A stretch of DNA of 64,000 bases from Neoalteromonas arenosi (GTDB lineage Bacteria > Pseudomonadota > Gammaproteobacteria > Enterobacterales > Alteromonadaceae), in assembly GCF_030362855.1 (NCBI RefSeq), contig NZ_JAUCBP010000002.1, positions 408,325-472,324 on the forward strand, read 5' to 3'. The translations under genes were made by a program, and so were the position numbers. The notes below the pieces were generated by a model, which was given only the letters and a program-made list of their open reading frames with translations, searched no databases and was not told the DNA's origin. Within the stretch, counting starts at the first letter, position 1, and each line of letters starts with the position of its first letter. Shown piece after piece: positions 18,418-28,667 of this stretch.

Positions 18418-20214
18418 ATGCAACACAAGCATATACGTAATTTCAGCATCATCGCCCACATCGACCACGGTAAATCCACCCTTTCAGATCGATTGATTCA
18501 GCACTGCGGAGGGTTAAGTGATCGCGAAATGGCTGCGCAAGTACTCGATTCAATGGATCTTGAGCGCGAACGCGGGATTACTATCAAGGCACAGAGCGTT
18601 ACACTGAACTACGAAGCCAAAGACGGTGAAACATACCAGCTCAACTTTATCGACACGCCAGGGCACGTTGACTTTACATATGAAGTCTCTCGTTCATTAG
18701 CCGCTTGTGAGGGGGCATTGTTGGTTGTTGATGCGGGCCAGGGGGTTGAAGCACAAACACTAGCAAACTGCTACACCGCGATTGATATGGACATGGAAGT
18801 TGTGCCAATCCTGAATAAAATTGACCTGCCACAAGCAGAGCCCGAACGCGTCGCTGAAGAGATTGAAGATATCGTCGGTATCGACGCAATTGACGCGGTT
18901 AAATGTTCGGCTAAAACTGGCTTGGGTATAGAAGATGTACTTGAAGAGATTGTGCATAAAATACCGCCACCCGAGGGCGACAGAGAGGCTCCATTAAAAG
19001 CATTGATCGTTGACTCATGGTTTGACAATTATCAAGGCGTTGTTTCTTTGGTGCGTATTGTCGAGGGTTCTCTGAGCGTCAAAGACAAGATTCAGATAAT
19101 GTCTAATGGTCAAGTACACCAAGTCGACAAAATCGGGGTGTTTACCCCTAAAGCACTGGAAACCGGTGTTTTAAAGGCCGGAGAAGTAGGTTTTATCATT
19201 GCCGGTATTAAAGAGATTCACGGTGCTCCTGTAGGGGATACCATCACGCTCGCGCGTCAGCCTGCTGAAGAGCCTCTGCCAGGTTTCCAAAAAATCAAGC
19301 CGCAGGTTTACGCGGGCTTGTTCCCAGTCAGTTCAGACGACTATGAAGATTTTCGTGACGCATTAGCCAAACTCAGTTTGAACGACGCTTCACTGTTTTA
19401 TGAGCCAGAAAGCTCAGCGGCTTTGGGCTTTGGATTCAGGATAGGTTTCTTGGGCATGCTGCACATGGAGATCATCCAAGAGCGTTTGGAGCGCGAGTAT
19501 GACCTTGACCTGATAACTACAGCACCGACCGTAGTGTATGAAGTTGTTACGACAAAAGGTGAAACACTCCAAGTTGACAATCCATCTAAATTGCCAGCGG
19601 TGAACGATATTGATGAAATTCGCGAACCGATTGTAGAGGCTAATATCTTAGTACCACAAGACTACTTGGGTAATGTCATCACTTTATGTGTGGAGAAGCG
19701 TGGAACCCAGACCAACATGGCTTACCACGGCAAGCAAGTCGCGTTGACTTATGAGCTTCCCATGGCGGAGGTGGTTCTCGACTTCTTCGACCGTTTAAAG
19801 TCTACCAGTCGCGGCTTTGCATCCTTGGACTATAACTTTAAACACTTTAATGCAGCAGATATGGTGCGACTCGACATTTTGATTAATGGCGAGCGCGTGG
19901 ATGCATTGGCGGTCATCACTCACCGCGACAATGCACAATCTCGTGGACGTGAATTGGTAGAAAAGTTGCGCGAGTTGATCCCAAGACAGATGTTTGACAT
20001 CGCCATTCAAGCGGCGATTGGTAACCACGTCATCGCACGTAGTACTGTTAAGCAGTTGCGTAAAAACGTTATCGCGAAGTGTTATGGTGGTGATGTAAGC
20101 CGGAAGAAGAAACTATTGCAGAAACAGAAAGAAGGTAAGAAGCGCATGAAGCAGGTGGGGAATGTTGAATTGCCTCAAGATGCGTTTTTGGCCGTGCTTA
20201 AAGTGGGCAAATAA
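18418..20214 (+). CDS. lepA: Elongation factor 4 (LepA)
   Basis: 598-residue ribosome-bound translational GTPase. G1 is AHIDHGKST (13-21); G2 RGITIKAQS and G3 DTPGHVDF follow, with NKIDLP as G4. The LepA-specific C-terminal domain, rich in basic residues ([24 protein letters not shown]), is complete. The stop overlaps the lepB start by one base (TAATG). lepA-lepB-rnc-era is the standard gammaproteobacterial operon. Confidence 0.97.
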   Translation: MQHKHIRNFSIIAHIDHGKSTLSDRLIQHCGGLSDREMAAQVLDSMDLERERGITIKAQSVTLNYEAKDGETYQLNFIDTPGHVDFTYEVSRSLAACEGALLVVDAGQGVEAQTLANCYTAIDMDMEVVPILNKIDLPQAEPERVAEEIEDIVGIDAIDAVKCSAKTGLGIEDVLEEIVHKIPPPEGDREAPLKALIVDSWFDNYQGVVSLVRIVEGSLSVKDKIQIMSNGQVHQVDKIGVFTPKALETGVLKAGEVGFIIAGIKEIHGAPVGDTITLARQPAEEPLPGFQKIKPQVYAGLFPVSSDDYEDFRDALAKLSLNDASLFYEPESSAALGFGFRIGFLGMLHMEIIQERLEREYDLDLITTAPTVVYEVVTTKGETLQVDNPSKLPAVNDIDEIREPIVEANILVPQDYLGNVITLCVEKRGTQTNMAYHGKQVALTYELPMAEVVLDFFDRLKSTSRGFASLDYNFKHFNAADMVRLDILINGERVDALAVITHRDNAQSRGRELVEKLRELIPRQMFDIAIQAAIGNHVIARSTVKQLRKNVIAKCYGGDVSRKKKLLQKQKEGKKRMKQVGNVELPQDAFLAVLKVGK

Positions 20215-21122
20215 TGGCGAATTATTTTTCTTTGTTGTTGGTTGTTCTGACAGCAGTAACCGGCTTGGTTTGGTTAATCGATCATTTCTTTTTTGCGCAG
20301 AAGCGACGCCAGCAAGCTGTTCTTAACAGCGATGCATTGGCACAAGGTGATTCTGTCGAAGTTGACGTACCCGACCCTTATTGGGTTGACACATCCAAAC
20401 AAATATTTCCGGTAATCGCATTTGTGTTGGTACTGCGTTCGTTTATCTATGAACCGTTTCAGATCCCATCGGGCTCAATGATGCCTACACTACTGGTTGG
20501 AGACTTTATCTTAGTTGAGAAGTTTGCCTATGGACTGAAGGACCCAGTTACTCGGACGAAGTGGGTCGAAACAGGTAAGCCCGAACGCGGCGATGTAGTG
20601 GTTTTTAAGTATCCTGTTGACGGGCGTACAGACTACATCAAACGGGTAGTTGGTTTGCCGGGGGATACTGTGATCTACCGTGACAAACAGATTCATATCA
20701 AGCCAGCGTGTGAATCAAACACTGATTGTCCAGCTTCATATGTAGTGCCGTTGTCTTTTGTTAGCAACGATGAGTTTGCTCAAGGCATGGTGAGACTAGA
20801 GCGTTACACCGAATCACTGGGTGACGTGGCGCACGATATCCTTAAGAATCCAGGCCGACCAATGCAAATGTCCCGTTATGCGCAGCAGCCAGGTACGCGT
20901 TATAATGAATGGATAGTGCCAGCTGAATCTTACTTCGTAATGGGTGATAACCGCGATAATAGTACCGATAGTCGTTTTTGGGGGTTTGTCGAAGATGAGC
21001 ATTTGGTCGGCAAAGCTGTAGCAATCTGGATTAGTTTTGAATTTGAACGGACTGACGAAGACGCGCTACCCACTTGGATACCAACTGGCGTTCGCTTCAA
21101 CCGCGTCGGTGGGATTGATTAG
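20214..21122 (+). CDS. lepB: Signal peptidase I
   Basis: 302-residue inner-membrane Ser/Lys protease that cleaves Sec and Tat signal peptides. Two N-terminal membrane segments (about 3-23 and 62-80) precede the catalytic box FQIPSGSMMPTLLVGD (nucleophile S88) and the general-base region DYIKRVVGLPGD (Lys). VMGDNRDNSTDSRFWGFV is the family's box E. Residues between the boxes (ESNTDCPASYVVPL) form the cysteine-containing extended loop seen in Gram-negative enzymes. The ATG overlaps the lepA stop. Confidence 0.96.
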   Translation: MANYFSLLLVVLTAVTGLVWLIDHFFFAQKRRQQAVLNSDALAQGDSVEVDVPDPYWVDTSKQIFPVIAFVLVLRSFIYEPFQIPSGSMMPTLLVGDFILVEKFAYGLKDPVTRTKWVETGKPERGDVVVFKYPVDGRTDYIKRVVGLPGDTVIYRDKQIHIKPACESNTDCPASYVVPLSFVSNDEFAQGMVRLERYTESLGDVAHDILKNPGRPMQMSRYAQQPGTRYNEWIVPAESYFVMGDNRDNSTDSRFWGFVEDEHLVGKAVAIWISFEFERTDEDALPTWIPTGVRFNRVGGID

Positions 21123-21132
21123 GCTCCCTTCT

Positions 21133-21828
21133 GTGATTGACATTAATGCTGCTGCACGTCATATAAAAAAGTCATTTGGGTATCAGTTTTCCAATCTAGA
21201 ACTGCTGGATTTAGCTCTTACTCACCGAAGTGCGGCAAAAGCGCATAACGAACGTCTCGAGTTCCTCGGTGACGCTGTGCTGGGTATGGTTGTGGCTAAA
21301 ACACTGTATACCCGCTACCCCAATGTACCGGAGGGTAAGCTAACCCGTATGCGTGCTTCGCTGGTAAAAGGCGAGACTCTTGCTGGTGTTGCCAAAGATG
21401 CACAACTCGGTGAATGGCTAAAGCTCGGCTCGGGCGAGCTTAAAAGTGGTGGCAAACGCCGTGCATCCATTCTTGCAGATGTTACTGAGGCCTTATTTGG
21501 TGCGATATATCTAGACGCTGATGTTGATGTCTGTGAACGCGTGATATTGAAGCTGCTTGAGTCGCGAATCGCCAAGCTTGATCCCAACGCTCATCCCAAG
21601 GATTTCAAAACCCAGTTACAGGAGTTTTTGCAATCGCGTAAACAGGCGTTACCACACTATGAAATCAAAGATATACAAGGCAAAGAGCACGATCAAACCT
21701 TTACCGTTGCTTGCCAATGCGCAGCAGCAAGTGAGCCTACAATAGGAGTCGGCCCCAGTCGACGCCGGGCTGAGCAGCACGCAGCCCAACAAATGTTAGA
21801 AATTATTAATCAGCGAGCTAAATCATGA
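21133..21828 (+). CDS. rnc: Ribonuclease III
   Basis: 231-residue dsRNA endonuclease that processes rRNA precursors. The catalytic signature [14 protein letters not shown] and the later [13 protein letters not shown] metal ligands are intact; a dsRNA-binding domain follows ([22 protein letters not shown]...[16 protein letters not shown]). The start chosen is GTG at 21133, 10 nt after the lepB stop, with TTAGG upstream. Longer frames reaching back into lepB would add residues absent from the family. The stop overlaps era (ATGA). Confidence 0.94.
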   Translation: MIDINAAARHIKKSFGYQFSNLELLDLALTHRSAAKAHNERLEFLGDAVLGMVVAKTLYTRYPNVPEGKLTRMRASLVKGETLAGVAKDAQLGEWLKLGSGELKSGGKRRASILADVTEALFGAIYLDADVDVCERVILKLLESRIAKLDPNAHPKDFKTQLQEFLQSRKQALPHYEIKDIQGKEHDQTFTVACQCAAASEPTIGVGPSRRRAEQHAAQQMLEIINQRAKS

Positions 21829-22727
21829 GTGACTTACAAACCCGTTGCGGCATGGTCGCAATTGTGGGGCGGCCCAATGTAGGTAAATCGACAATTCTCA
21901 ATCAACTGCTCGAGCAAAAAGTCAGTATCACGTCGCGCAAGCCGCAGACAACTCGGCATCGAATTCTAGGCATCGATACGCGCGACAATTGCCAAACGAT
22001 ATACGTCGATACTCCTGGGCTTCACAGTGAAGAAAAACGCGCCATCAATCGGGTCATGAATCGCGCTGCGTCGAGTTCATTAGGGGAAGTCAATCTAGTC
22101 TTGTTTGTGGTTGAAGGCACGCGCTGGACTGATGATGACGAAATGGTGCTAAATAAGATCAAAGCTTCGCGGCTACCGTGCTGGTTAGTGGTGAATAAAA
22201 TTGACAAAATCAGTGAGCAAGAGGATCTTATTGACCAACTTAAATGGCTCAGTAAACAGTATGCTTTTGCTGAAACCATACCCGTTTGTGCCAAGACGGG
22301 TAAAAACATAGACACTTTGCGCAGCTTGGTGATGGATGCGCAACCAGTTAGTGAGTTTTACTTCCCAGAGGATTATATTACCGATCGTTCCAGCCGTTTT
22401 ATGGCCGCTGAAATTATTCGCGAGAAACTGATGCGCTTTACCGGTGACGAATTACCTTACTCCGTAACGGTAGAAATTGAACAATTCTTACAAACTGAAA
22501 CCGGTATGTTGCGTATTGGTGGTCTGATTTTGGTCGAGAGAGAAACCCAGAAACGCATGGTGATCGGAAAGGCCGGTTCGCACTTAAAGAAGATAGGCGC
22601 CGAAGCGCGCAAAGATATGGAAAACTTGTTCGATAATAAGGTTTTTCTCGAGCTTTGGGTAAAAGTGAAAAGTGGCTGGGCCGATGATGAACGCGCGCTG
22701 CGGTCACTCGGTTACTCTGATCAATAA
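21825..22727 (+). CDS. era: GTPase Era
   Basis: 300-residue GTPase that binds the 3' end of 16S rRNA during 30S maturation. The G1 motif GRPNVGKST is at 15-23, followed by [14 protein letters not shown] and NKID. The C-terminal KH domain shows [19 protein letters not shown]. It is translationally coupled to rnc. In most relatives recO and pdxJ follow; here pdxH follows instead. Confidence 0.97.
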   Translation: MSDLQTRCGMVAIVGRPNVGKSTILNQLLEQKVSITSRKPQTTRHRILGIDTRDNCQTIYVDTPGLHSEEKRAINRVMNRAASSSLGEVNLVLFVVEGTRWTDDDEMVLNKIKASRLPCWLVVNKIDKISEQEDLIDQLKWLSKQYAFAETIPVCAKTGKNIDTLRSLVMDAQPVSEFYFPEDYITDRSSRFMAAEIIREKLMRFTGDELPYSVTVEIEQFLQTETGMLRIGGLILVERETQKRMVIGKAGSHLKKIGAEARKDMENLFDNKVFLELWVKVKSGWADDERALRSLGYSDQ

Positions 22728-22738
22728 GCGGGGGTTAT

Positions 22739-23380
22739 ATGTCTGAATTGGCTGACTTACGGCGCAGTTACACAAAAGGCCGACTGAGTGAGAGCGATCT
22801 AACCGAGTCTCCATTCGATTTGTTTGACCGATGGCTAAAACAGGTCATCGATTCAGGCTTACCCGATCCAACCGCTATGACGGTCGCAACAGTTGACGCA
22901 GATGGTCAGCCGTCGCAACGTATTGTGTTACTCAAAGATGTATCACCAGAAGGTTTTGTATTTTTTACCAATCTCGGCAGTCGCAAAGCGAGTGAATTAG
23001 CCAGTAATCCCAAGGTATCATTACATTTCCCATGGTATGTGTTAGAGCGTCAAGTGAGAGTCTGTGGTGCAGCACAGCCACTGAGCCGAGCAGCCGTAGC
23101 CAAGTACTTCTTATCGCGTCCAAAAGAGAGTCAGCTTGCCGCCTGGGCATCGCAACAAAGCAAACCCATTTCAACCCGAGAATTATTGATGACTCAGTTT
23201 TCGCAGCTCAAGCAGAAATTCGCAAAAGGCGAAGTCCCTGTACCAGATTTTTGGGGCGGTTATTTGGTAAAACCTCATCAGATTGAATTTTGGCAAGGTG
23301 GTGAGCACCGCATGCATGACCGGTTTGAGTACAATCTTACGGATAACGGGCAGTGGCAAACACAGCGCCTTATGCCCTAA
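22739..23380 (+). CDS. pdxH: Pyridoxamine 5'-phosphate oxidase
   Basis: 213-residue FMN enzyme that oxidises PNP or PMP to pyridoxal 5'-phosphate. [11 protein letters not shown] near the N-terminus, [27 protein letters not shown] (FMN site), VRVCG and [16 protein letters not shown], and the C-terminal [15 protein letters not shown] (E. coli FWQGG.NRLHDR) are all diagnostic. 11 nt after era, so probably in the same transcript. Confidence 0.95.
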   Translation: MSELADLRRSYTKGRLSESDLTESPFDLFDRWLKQVIDSGLPDPTAMTVATVDADGQPSQRIVLLKDVSPEGFVFFTNLGSRKASELASNPKVSLHFPWYVLERQVRVCGAAQPLSRAAVAKYFLSRPKESQLAAWASQQSKPISTRELLMTQFSQLKQKFAKGEVPVPDFWGGYLVKPHQIEFWQGGEHRMHDRFEYNLTDNGQWQTQRLMP

Positions 23381-24144
23381 TTGATAGTCACTGTCATTTA
23401 GACTTATCTGCGTTTGCGCATGATTTCAACGCGGTGGTTGCCAGTGCCAAGTCATTGGGTGTGACACGATTTCATATACCCGGCACCACTGCAAAGCGCT
23501 GGCAGCCATTAACGCATTTGGCGGCGCGTGACGATATTGACGTCTCGCTAGGGTTGCATCCGTATTTTTTATCAGAGCAACCTAAATCGCAGTTAGAGCG
23601 TTCTTTGGATGAATTAGACACGCAATTAGACAAGCATTTACCTGGTGTTGTGGCTGTCGGTGAGTGTGGCTTGGACACAGTGATAGACGTCGACTTGCAG
23701 CTACAGGAAACGATCTTTGCACGCCAATTAGACTTAGCTAAACAGCACCGCTATCCACTAGTCTTACATGCGCGCAAAAGCCACCACTTGATTCATCAAC
23801 ACCTATCTGCGCAGCGCTTTGCACATGGCGGCGTCATTCATGCTTTTAGCGGCAGTGTCGATGTTGCCAAGCAGTATGTGGACCGTAATTTTGTGTTGGG
23901 TATAGGTGGTACCATAACGTACCCTCGTGGATATAGAACGCGTGAAGCGGTTAAAGCGGTGGGGTTGGCACATGTCGTGTTGGAAACAGACTCACCCGAT
24001 ATGCCAATCAACGGCTATCAAGGGCAGCGAAATACGCCTGAGCGGCTACCTCTGGTGATGCATACTTTAGCTGAGTTGTTCGATATCGAGCCTGCTGAGG
24101 TTGCGCGCGTTACCAGCGCAAACTATTTACGACTGTTTCATTAA
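23353..24144 (+). CDS. TatD-family metal-dependent hydrolase
   Basis: 263-residue TIM-barrel hydrolase of the TatD/YcfH/YjjV group (3'-5' DNA exonuclease or D-aminoacyl-tRNA-linked roles in relatives). Metal-binding HxH is in [33 protein letters not shown] and LETDSPDM follow at the family positions. TatD proteins usually read IGEIGLD, so the GECGLD form is slightly unusual but is seen in the YjjV-like group. The only reasonable start is GTG at 23353, overlapping pdxH by 28 nt. It is convergent with ytjB, the two 3' ends overlapping by 18 nt. Confidence 0.88.
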   Translation: MANTAPYALIDSHCHLDLSAFAHDFNAVVASAKSLGVTRFHIPGTTAKRWQPLTHLAARDDIDVSLGLHPYFLSEQPKSQLERSLDELDTQLDKHLPGVVAVGECGLDTVIDVDLQLQETIFARQLDLAKQHRYPLVLHARKSHHLIHQHLSAQRFAHGGVIHAFSGSVDVAKQYVDRNFVLGIGGTITYPRGYRTREAVKAVGLAHVVLETDSPDMPINGYQGQRNTPERLPLVMHTLAELFDIEPAEVARVTSANYLRLFH

Positions 24145-24771
24145 TCGTTGTTTGGCCCGCAAGCGCCGTTGCATGCGAAAGCGCAATTTATAAAACGCGC
24201 GCGTAACATACAGCGCTCCCAACGCCGCTAACAGCATAAACACTAGGAGCTGTTGTGCCAGTTGTTGTTGAAACTTGTCGTGATGTGCCATCACCGCATT
24301 GGCAGAGAGCTGTAGCTTTACATAGCCCACTACTTGCTGCTGAATCATCCTCTCTTCGCCGTCACTTGCAGTGGCTGGTTGTGTGCGAATAATATCAGCA
24401 ACAAACACCAATCGTTCATCACGCTGAGTCTGAAGTGATGTGAGAAAGTCACCGTCGAGCCCTTGGCTGGCCAACCGGCGGCCACGAAAATCGTAGACTG
24501 CGCCAGCAACAACGTGTTTATCAGTTAACACTTGGGCAAGAGCGCGTTCAATTGCAGCAGTATCATCGCTGGTTACTGGCGCGATTAGATCCATTGCTTT
24601 TTGCTCGGTAAGGCTGCGGCCTAACTGCTGTGCTTGCGTGGTATACCACAGTTGCGTTTGCTGCTTGTTTACCCACCACAAATTCACGCTGATCGCGATG
24701 CCGATCAAGATTAAGATCAGGTTGGCGATGCGCTTATATACGGTATAGGTACTATGAGTTTTAACTGCCAC
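24127..24771 (-). CDS. ytjB: AhpA/YtjB (Smp) family inner-membrane protein
   Basis: 214 residues, the same length as E. coli YtjB/Smp as I recall it. Two membrane helices (about 17-35 and 170-190) enclose a periplasmic domain containing VAGAVYDFRGRRLASQGLDGDF and GYVKLQLSANAV, and a basic cytoplasmic tail follows ([20 protein letters not shown]). The divergent position next to serB is conserved from E. coli to Vibrio. Function is poorly defined; the family is membrane-bound and has been linked to virulence or motility in some species. Confidence 0.85.
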   Translation of the reverse strand: MAVKTHSTYTVYKRIANLILILIGIAISVNLWWVNKQQTQLWYTTQAQQLGRSLTEQKAMDLIAPVTSDDTAAIERALAQVLTDKHVVAGAVYDFRGRRLASQGLDGDFLTSLQTQRDERLVFVADIIRTQPATASDGEERMIQQQVVGYVKLQLSANAVMAHHDKFQQQLAQQLLVFMLLAALGALYVTRAFYKLRFRMQRRLRAKQRLMKQS

Positions 24772-24898
24772 GCAATAACAAGAGCTTGCTGAAAACCTAA
24801 ACCTTAAGTCAATCGCGATTAATTGCCAAGAGTTGTTTCAAGTTTACGGCGCATTCGGTAGACTCACGCCATCGAGTACAACGAGTTAAGTATAAGCT

Positions 24899-25933
24899 GT
24901 GAAGTTACCCCCTTTTTCGACTGACGATGCCAATAGTTACGCCGTTTTTCGTGCCCTAGTAGACCAACCTATACATGCGGATAAAGCCATCGTCTTTCGG
25001 CATTATGATGGCGTTTGGGAGTACACTACTGAAGTCGATGTTGAGCACTACGCAGTACTGCTGCATATTGCTATTCAAGCGCCGACGATGAATTTGCTAG
25101 AGCGGATTCTCGCGGCTATCTCACCCTACGGCATCGAGCCGCAGTTTTTCTTGCATCCATTAAGTGATCTCGACAATGCCACCATTGGTTTGCTGTTGCC
25201 ATTGAACTGTTTACCGGATGAAGAAAATAAGGCCGCAATCACTGAGCAATTGAGTCGTTTTGAACTCGAATACGGTTTCACCGAACACGCGCCACAAATT
25301 TCTCAACCGGGTTTGCTGGTGATGGATATGGACAGTACGGTCATCGCGTGTGAGTGTATCGACGAAATTGCTGTACATGCCGGTGTGGGCGATGAAGTGG
25401 CGGCAGTCACGGAGCGTGCAATGCAAGGCGAACTCGACTTTGCGCAGAGCCTTTCTTCACGTGTAGCGTGCTTAAAAGGCTTAGATGTAACAGCGCTTGA
25501 GCAGGTCAAACAGCAACTCCCCTTAATGCCTGGGCTTACTCGTTTGATTGCAACGTTACATCACTACCAATGGCGAATAGCCATTGCGTCTGGAGGCTTT
25601 ACCTTCTTTGCTGAGCATTTACAACAGCGTTTGGGGCTGGATGCTGCCGTGGCGAATGAGCTGGCCGTAGTTGATGGCCAACTTACTGGTGAAGTGGTAG
25701 GTGACATTGTCGATGCCCAGACTAAAGCGAAAACAGTCGTTGAGCTTGCAGAACAATGGCAGCTCAGTCATTCACAAACAGTTGCGATGGGCGATGGGGC
25801 TAACGATTTGGTGATGATGTCCGCTGCGCAACTCGGCATAGCGTTTCATGCTAAACCCGTTGTACAGGCTAAGGCCGACGTGGCGATACGCCGACAAGGG
25901 TTGGACGCGGCTTTGTTATTGATGCGTTTTTAA
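24899..25933 (+). CDS. serB: Phosphoserine phosphatase
   Basis: 344-residue HAD phosphatase completing serine synthesis. An N-terminal ACT-like regulatory region (about 1-130) precedes the HAD motif I VMDMDSTVIACECIDEIA with nucleophile D143 and acid D145. Motif II is IASGGFTFF and motif III/IV is VAMGDGANDLVMM. The start is GTG at 24899; no closer ATG fits. ytjB is divergent, and a PilZ protein gene converges from the right. Confidence 0.95.
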   Translation: MKLPPFSTDDANSYAVFRALVDQPIHADKAIVFRHYDGVWEYTTEVDVEHYAVLLHIAIQAPTMNLLERILAAISPYGIEPQFFLHPLSDLDNATIGLLLPLNCLPDEENKAAITEQLSRFELEYGFTEHAPQISQPGLLVMDMDSTVIACECIDEIAVHAGVGDEVAAVTERAMQGELDFAQSLSSRVACLKGLDVTALEQVKQQLPLMPGLTRLIATLHHYQWRIAIASGGFTFFAEHLQQRLGLDAAVANELAVVDGQLTGEVVGDIVDAQTKAKTVVELAEQWQLSHSQTVAMGDGANDLVMMSAAQLGIAFHAKPVVQAKADVAIRRQGLDAALLLMRF

Positions 25934-25955
25934 CTCACTGGGGCACGTGGTGCTG

Positions 25956-28469
25956 TTACTGGCGCAATAGAGCCTCAATGTTGTCTGTACCGACAACTAA
26001 TGAACTCGGCGTGCTATGGTTGTGTGCAATTTGTTCCTGACTAAAGTTGTAACGGGTCATAACTTCGTCAGTAATGTCAATTAGATTACCCATTGCCGCA
26101 ATATTCCACAATTGTTCTTCAAGCTCTTTAGCCCGATGTATGGCGTAAACACTGACATAATTAAATTCCGATTGGAGAAGCTCTAAATCCGGCCTACCGG
26201 TAAGCGACATATAAACGTGAATGGCAATGAATTGACCATTGGCCATAGCTTCTTCAATGAATTTCTGGCGCTGCTGGTGATCGAGAAATTGCTCAGTAAA
26301 GCGGGGGATAATTGCCTCGCCAATTTCCGTCTTAGTTGGATCAAAGGCGATATACAATTCGCGATGCAATGGATTTGGTTCAATGCGCAATTGCGTTATT
26401 GCTTCATGGATAAAAGAGTACTCTTTACTTCTATCCCGATACAAAAACTCTAAGTTAAATTGCCCGGGTTCAGCAAATTGCTGACCTAACTTAGCAATAC
26501 GCGTATTTTGCCCATGGTTAATTACCATGTCCGGAATAAACTTGCCTTGCTCTTTGCGAACAAAAAATGCGATGTTCTCAACGTTCTGTGCATAGATACA
26601 TCGCAAGGCGTGGCCGATACCCGGTATCTCTTCTTCGTCGGAAAAGGCCTTTAAACGATTCTTATTATGTTTTATCAAATCTTCAAAAAACTGACGTGCC
26701 ACATTGCCTTCTTCATTGATTACCTTTAAATGCAGCACATTCCGTTCGGCATTAATGTTAATCACTCGATATTGCAAGTTCACTAATTTGTACTTCTTAG
26801 TGATTTTTTGCAGTGCCGGAAATGCGAGTGAAACGCGACTGTTTACCGCGCCATGGAAAAATGAATCTAATTCAATCCGTAAGCCATTCACTGACGCGTC
26901 TTCGCTAATGCCCTCCAATTCGATGTCGTCAAATTTTAGTTCGACTTTCGAACGCAATTGATAGCGACTCTCCACGCGCTGTTCCAAATATTTAAATCGG
27001 AAAACTTTAATGTCACTGGGTGGTTTATTACGCGGATGACCGAAAAGTTTAAGCTTGGCCAACTCGCTGCGTTTAATTTTGTGTTGTTCGTAGCACTGCT
27101 GGCCAACATCACTGGTTATATCGGTAATCAATAAACAGTGACTGAGATTTTTAAGGCGTGCCATTAAACGCGGTGCGGGTGGATTGTTTTGCCGTTTGAC
27201 AGTTTCAGATACGGAATCAGGGATCGACAGCGGGACATGTGCTTGGTCCGGAGAAATGTCAGACATTTGCAATTTAAAGACTCGCCAACTGACTTTACGT
27301 GCACCAAAGCCTAAAAATACAGAATGTAAATTTGGGTGCGCGTTAAGTTCGTTAAGACTTGCCGAATAAAAATAGACTTTACCGTCTTTCACGTGAGTGA
27401 AAACGTAAATGTACATAACCCGTAACTCGGGTGTTTGCTCTGCCAACTCAGCGATTCGTTGATGATTACACATAAAACCCAAACGCAAATTGTTGGCCTC
27501 GTCAGTCCAAAAATCCAGTATGTTGCGATTGCTGTCATTCATCATCGCAAAGCGAGGGATGTACTTGTTATCGATGCAGTCAACAAAGACGGGGAGGGAT
27601 GGAAAGCGCGGTGTAAAGTACTGTTCACAGGTCTTGCTGCGAATCGCGTCAAGTGTATTATCCATGTTGACTTTGTAACGCCGCTTGTTGCCGTGTATGA
27701 AGCGGTTTAAAAATTCATCAAATGCACTATTTTTATCTTCGTCCAGTCGCTGTAAGCGCAAGCGCTGCTCTTTTTGGGTCCGTTCGATTTCAATGATTTG
27801 ATAGCCAATTCCATGCTTCTTGTCCAATGCAAACTCCGCTTCCATGCCGCGAAAATACACCGACAATTTTTCATTCGGCTTGAACAAATAATCCGAGTTG
27901 AGTTTTACCCGCATGCCCTCAGTAGATATATCGATACTAGTGGCTAGAACACTGTTGTTGTGTTCGGTGAATAACTCCAAGGCAACGGCGTAGTTCATCC
28001 GTTCATTGTTGCGCTTGGGATAGTTCATTAGCGTTGTTGTGGGCGCAATGTATTGGCTTAATGGGTCAGAATCTTCAGGCTCAAGTGGTGCGTTGAGTTC
28101 AGCATTGAGTGCTTCTTCACGCATCAATTTGAGATTATTCTCCGTGCGGTGTACCGCTTCGTACACGCCTAACGTATATTCCCCGAAAATCCGCACCTGT
28201 TGTTCAAAGGTTTCAATCGCGATGTCGTCCAGGTAGTGTTGACGCCCACCGTGTTCATATATCTGGCACTCACCATCAACTTTTCCGCGCAAATCAATCA
28301 CGCGGATACACGGTCTAGCTAACCGTTTTAACTCCATTTTTAACAAGAAGCGTTTGTCACGAGTTAAATTGCCTGCAACTTGAGCCAGCACCTGATTAAA
28401 TTCAGGCTCGTTAACCATTGGCTTAAGGCGTTCAATTAAGTCGCTGTATTCGCTGATTTCTGGGGTCAT
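25956..28469 (-). CDS. Dual PilZ-domain c-di-GMP receptor, PlzC-like
   Basis: 837-residue cytoplasmic protein without signal peptide or membrane helix. Two PilZ domains are visible, both with complete c-di-GMP motifs: RNNER (153-157) with DISTEG (180-185), and RVESR (498-502) with DASVNG (524-529). The intervening and C-terminal segments do not match a domain I can name. Vibrio cholerae PlzC, as I recall, lies between serB and radA, and that is the arrangement here, which supports orthology. Its likely role is to relay c-di-GMP to motility or surface behaviour; partners are unknown. Confidence 0.82.
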   Translation of the reverse strand: MTPEISEYSDLIERLKPMVNEPEFNQVLAQVAGNLTRDKRFLLKMELKRLARPCIRVIDLRGKVDGECQIYEHGGRQHYLDDIAIETFEQQVRIFGEYTLGVYEAVHRTENNLKLMREEALNAELNAPLEPEDSDPLSQYIAPTTTLMNYPKRNNERMNYAVALELFTEHNNSVLATSIDISTEGMRVKLNSDYLFKPNEKLSVYFRGMEAEFALDKKHGIGYQIIEIERTQKEQRLRLQRLDEDKNSAFDEFLNRFIHGNKRRYKVNMDNTLDAIRSKTCEQYFTPRFPSLPVFVDCIDNKYIPRFAMMNDSNRNILDFWTDEANNLRLGFMCNHQRIAELAEQTPELRVMYIYVFTHVKDGKVYFYSASLNELNAHPNLHSVFLGFGARKVSWRVFKLQMSDISPDQAHVPLSIPDSVSETVKRQNNPPAPRLMARLKNLSHCLLITDITSDVGQQCYEQHKIKRSELAKLKLFGHPRNKPPSDIKVFRFKYLEQRVESRYQLRSKVELKFDDIELEGISEDASVNGLRIELDSFFHGAVNSRVSLAFPALQKITKKYKLVNLQYRVININAERNVLHLKVINEEGNVARQFFEDLIKHNKNRLKAFSDEEEIPGIGHALRCIYAQNVENIAFFVRKEQGKFIPDMVINHGQNTRIAKLGQQFAEPGQFNLEFLYRDRSKEYSFIHEAITQLRIEPNPLHRELYIAFDPTKTEIGEAIIPRFTEQFLDHQQRQKFIEEAMANGQFIAIHVYMSLTGRPDLELLQSEFNYVSVYAIHRAKELEEQLWNIAAMGNLIDITDEVMTRYNFSQEQIAHNHSTPSSLVVGTDNIEALLRQ

Positions 28470-28619
28470 TATTAACTAATTAATCGCTTTGTTATTATCC
28501 GTGATGGAGCTGTTATACCGAATGATGTTATCTTTATCGGCAAATTTACATTCAACACAAGGGCTTATCGATGTTTGCGGTCGAAAATTTTCACAGTAAA
28601 CTTCAACACGCCGTTGTGA

Positions 28620-28643
28620 CATAGCGAAATGCTTTTCGCTATG
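28620..28643. other. Perfect inverted repeat in the radA leader
   Basis: CATAGCGAAA and TTTCGCTATG form perfect 10-bp arms around TGCT, ending 24 nt before the radA ATG. No T run follows. It could be an operator or a 5'-UTR hairpin. Confidence 0.6.
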
Positions 28644-28667
28644 CAATATACCTGAACAAGAGAATTA

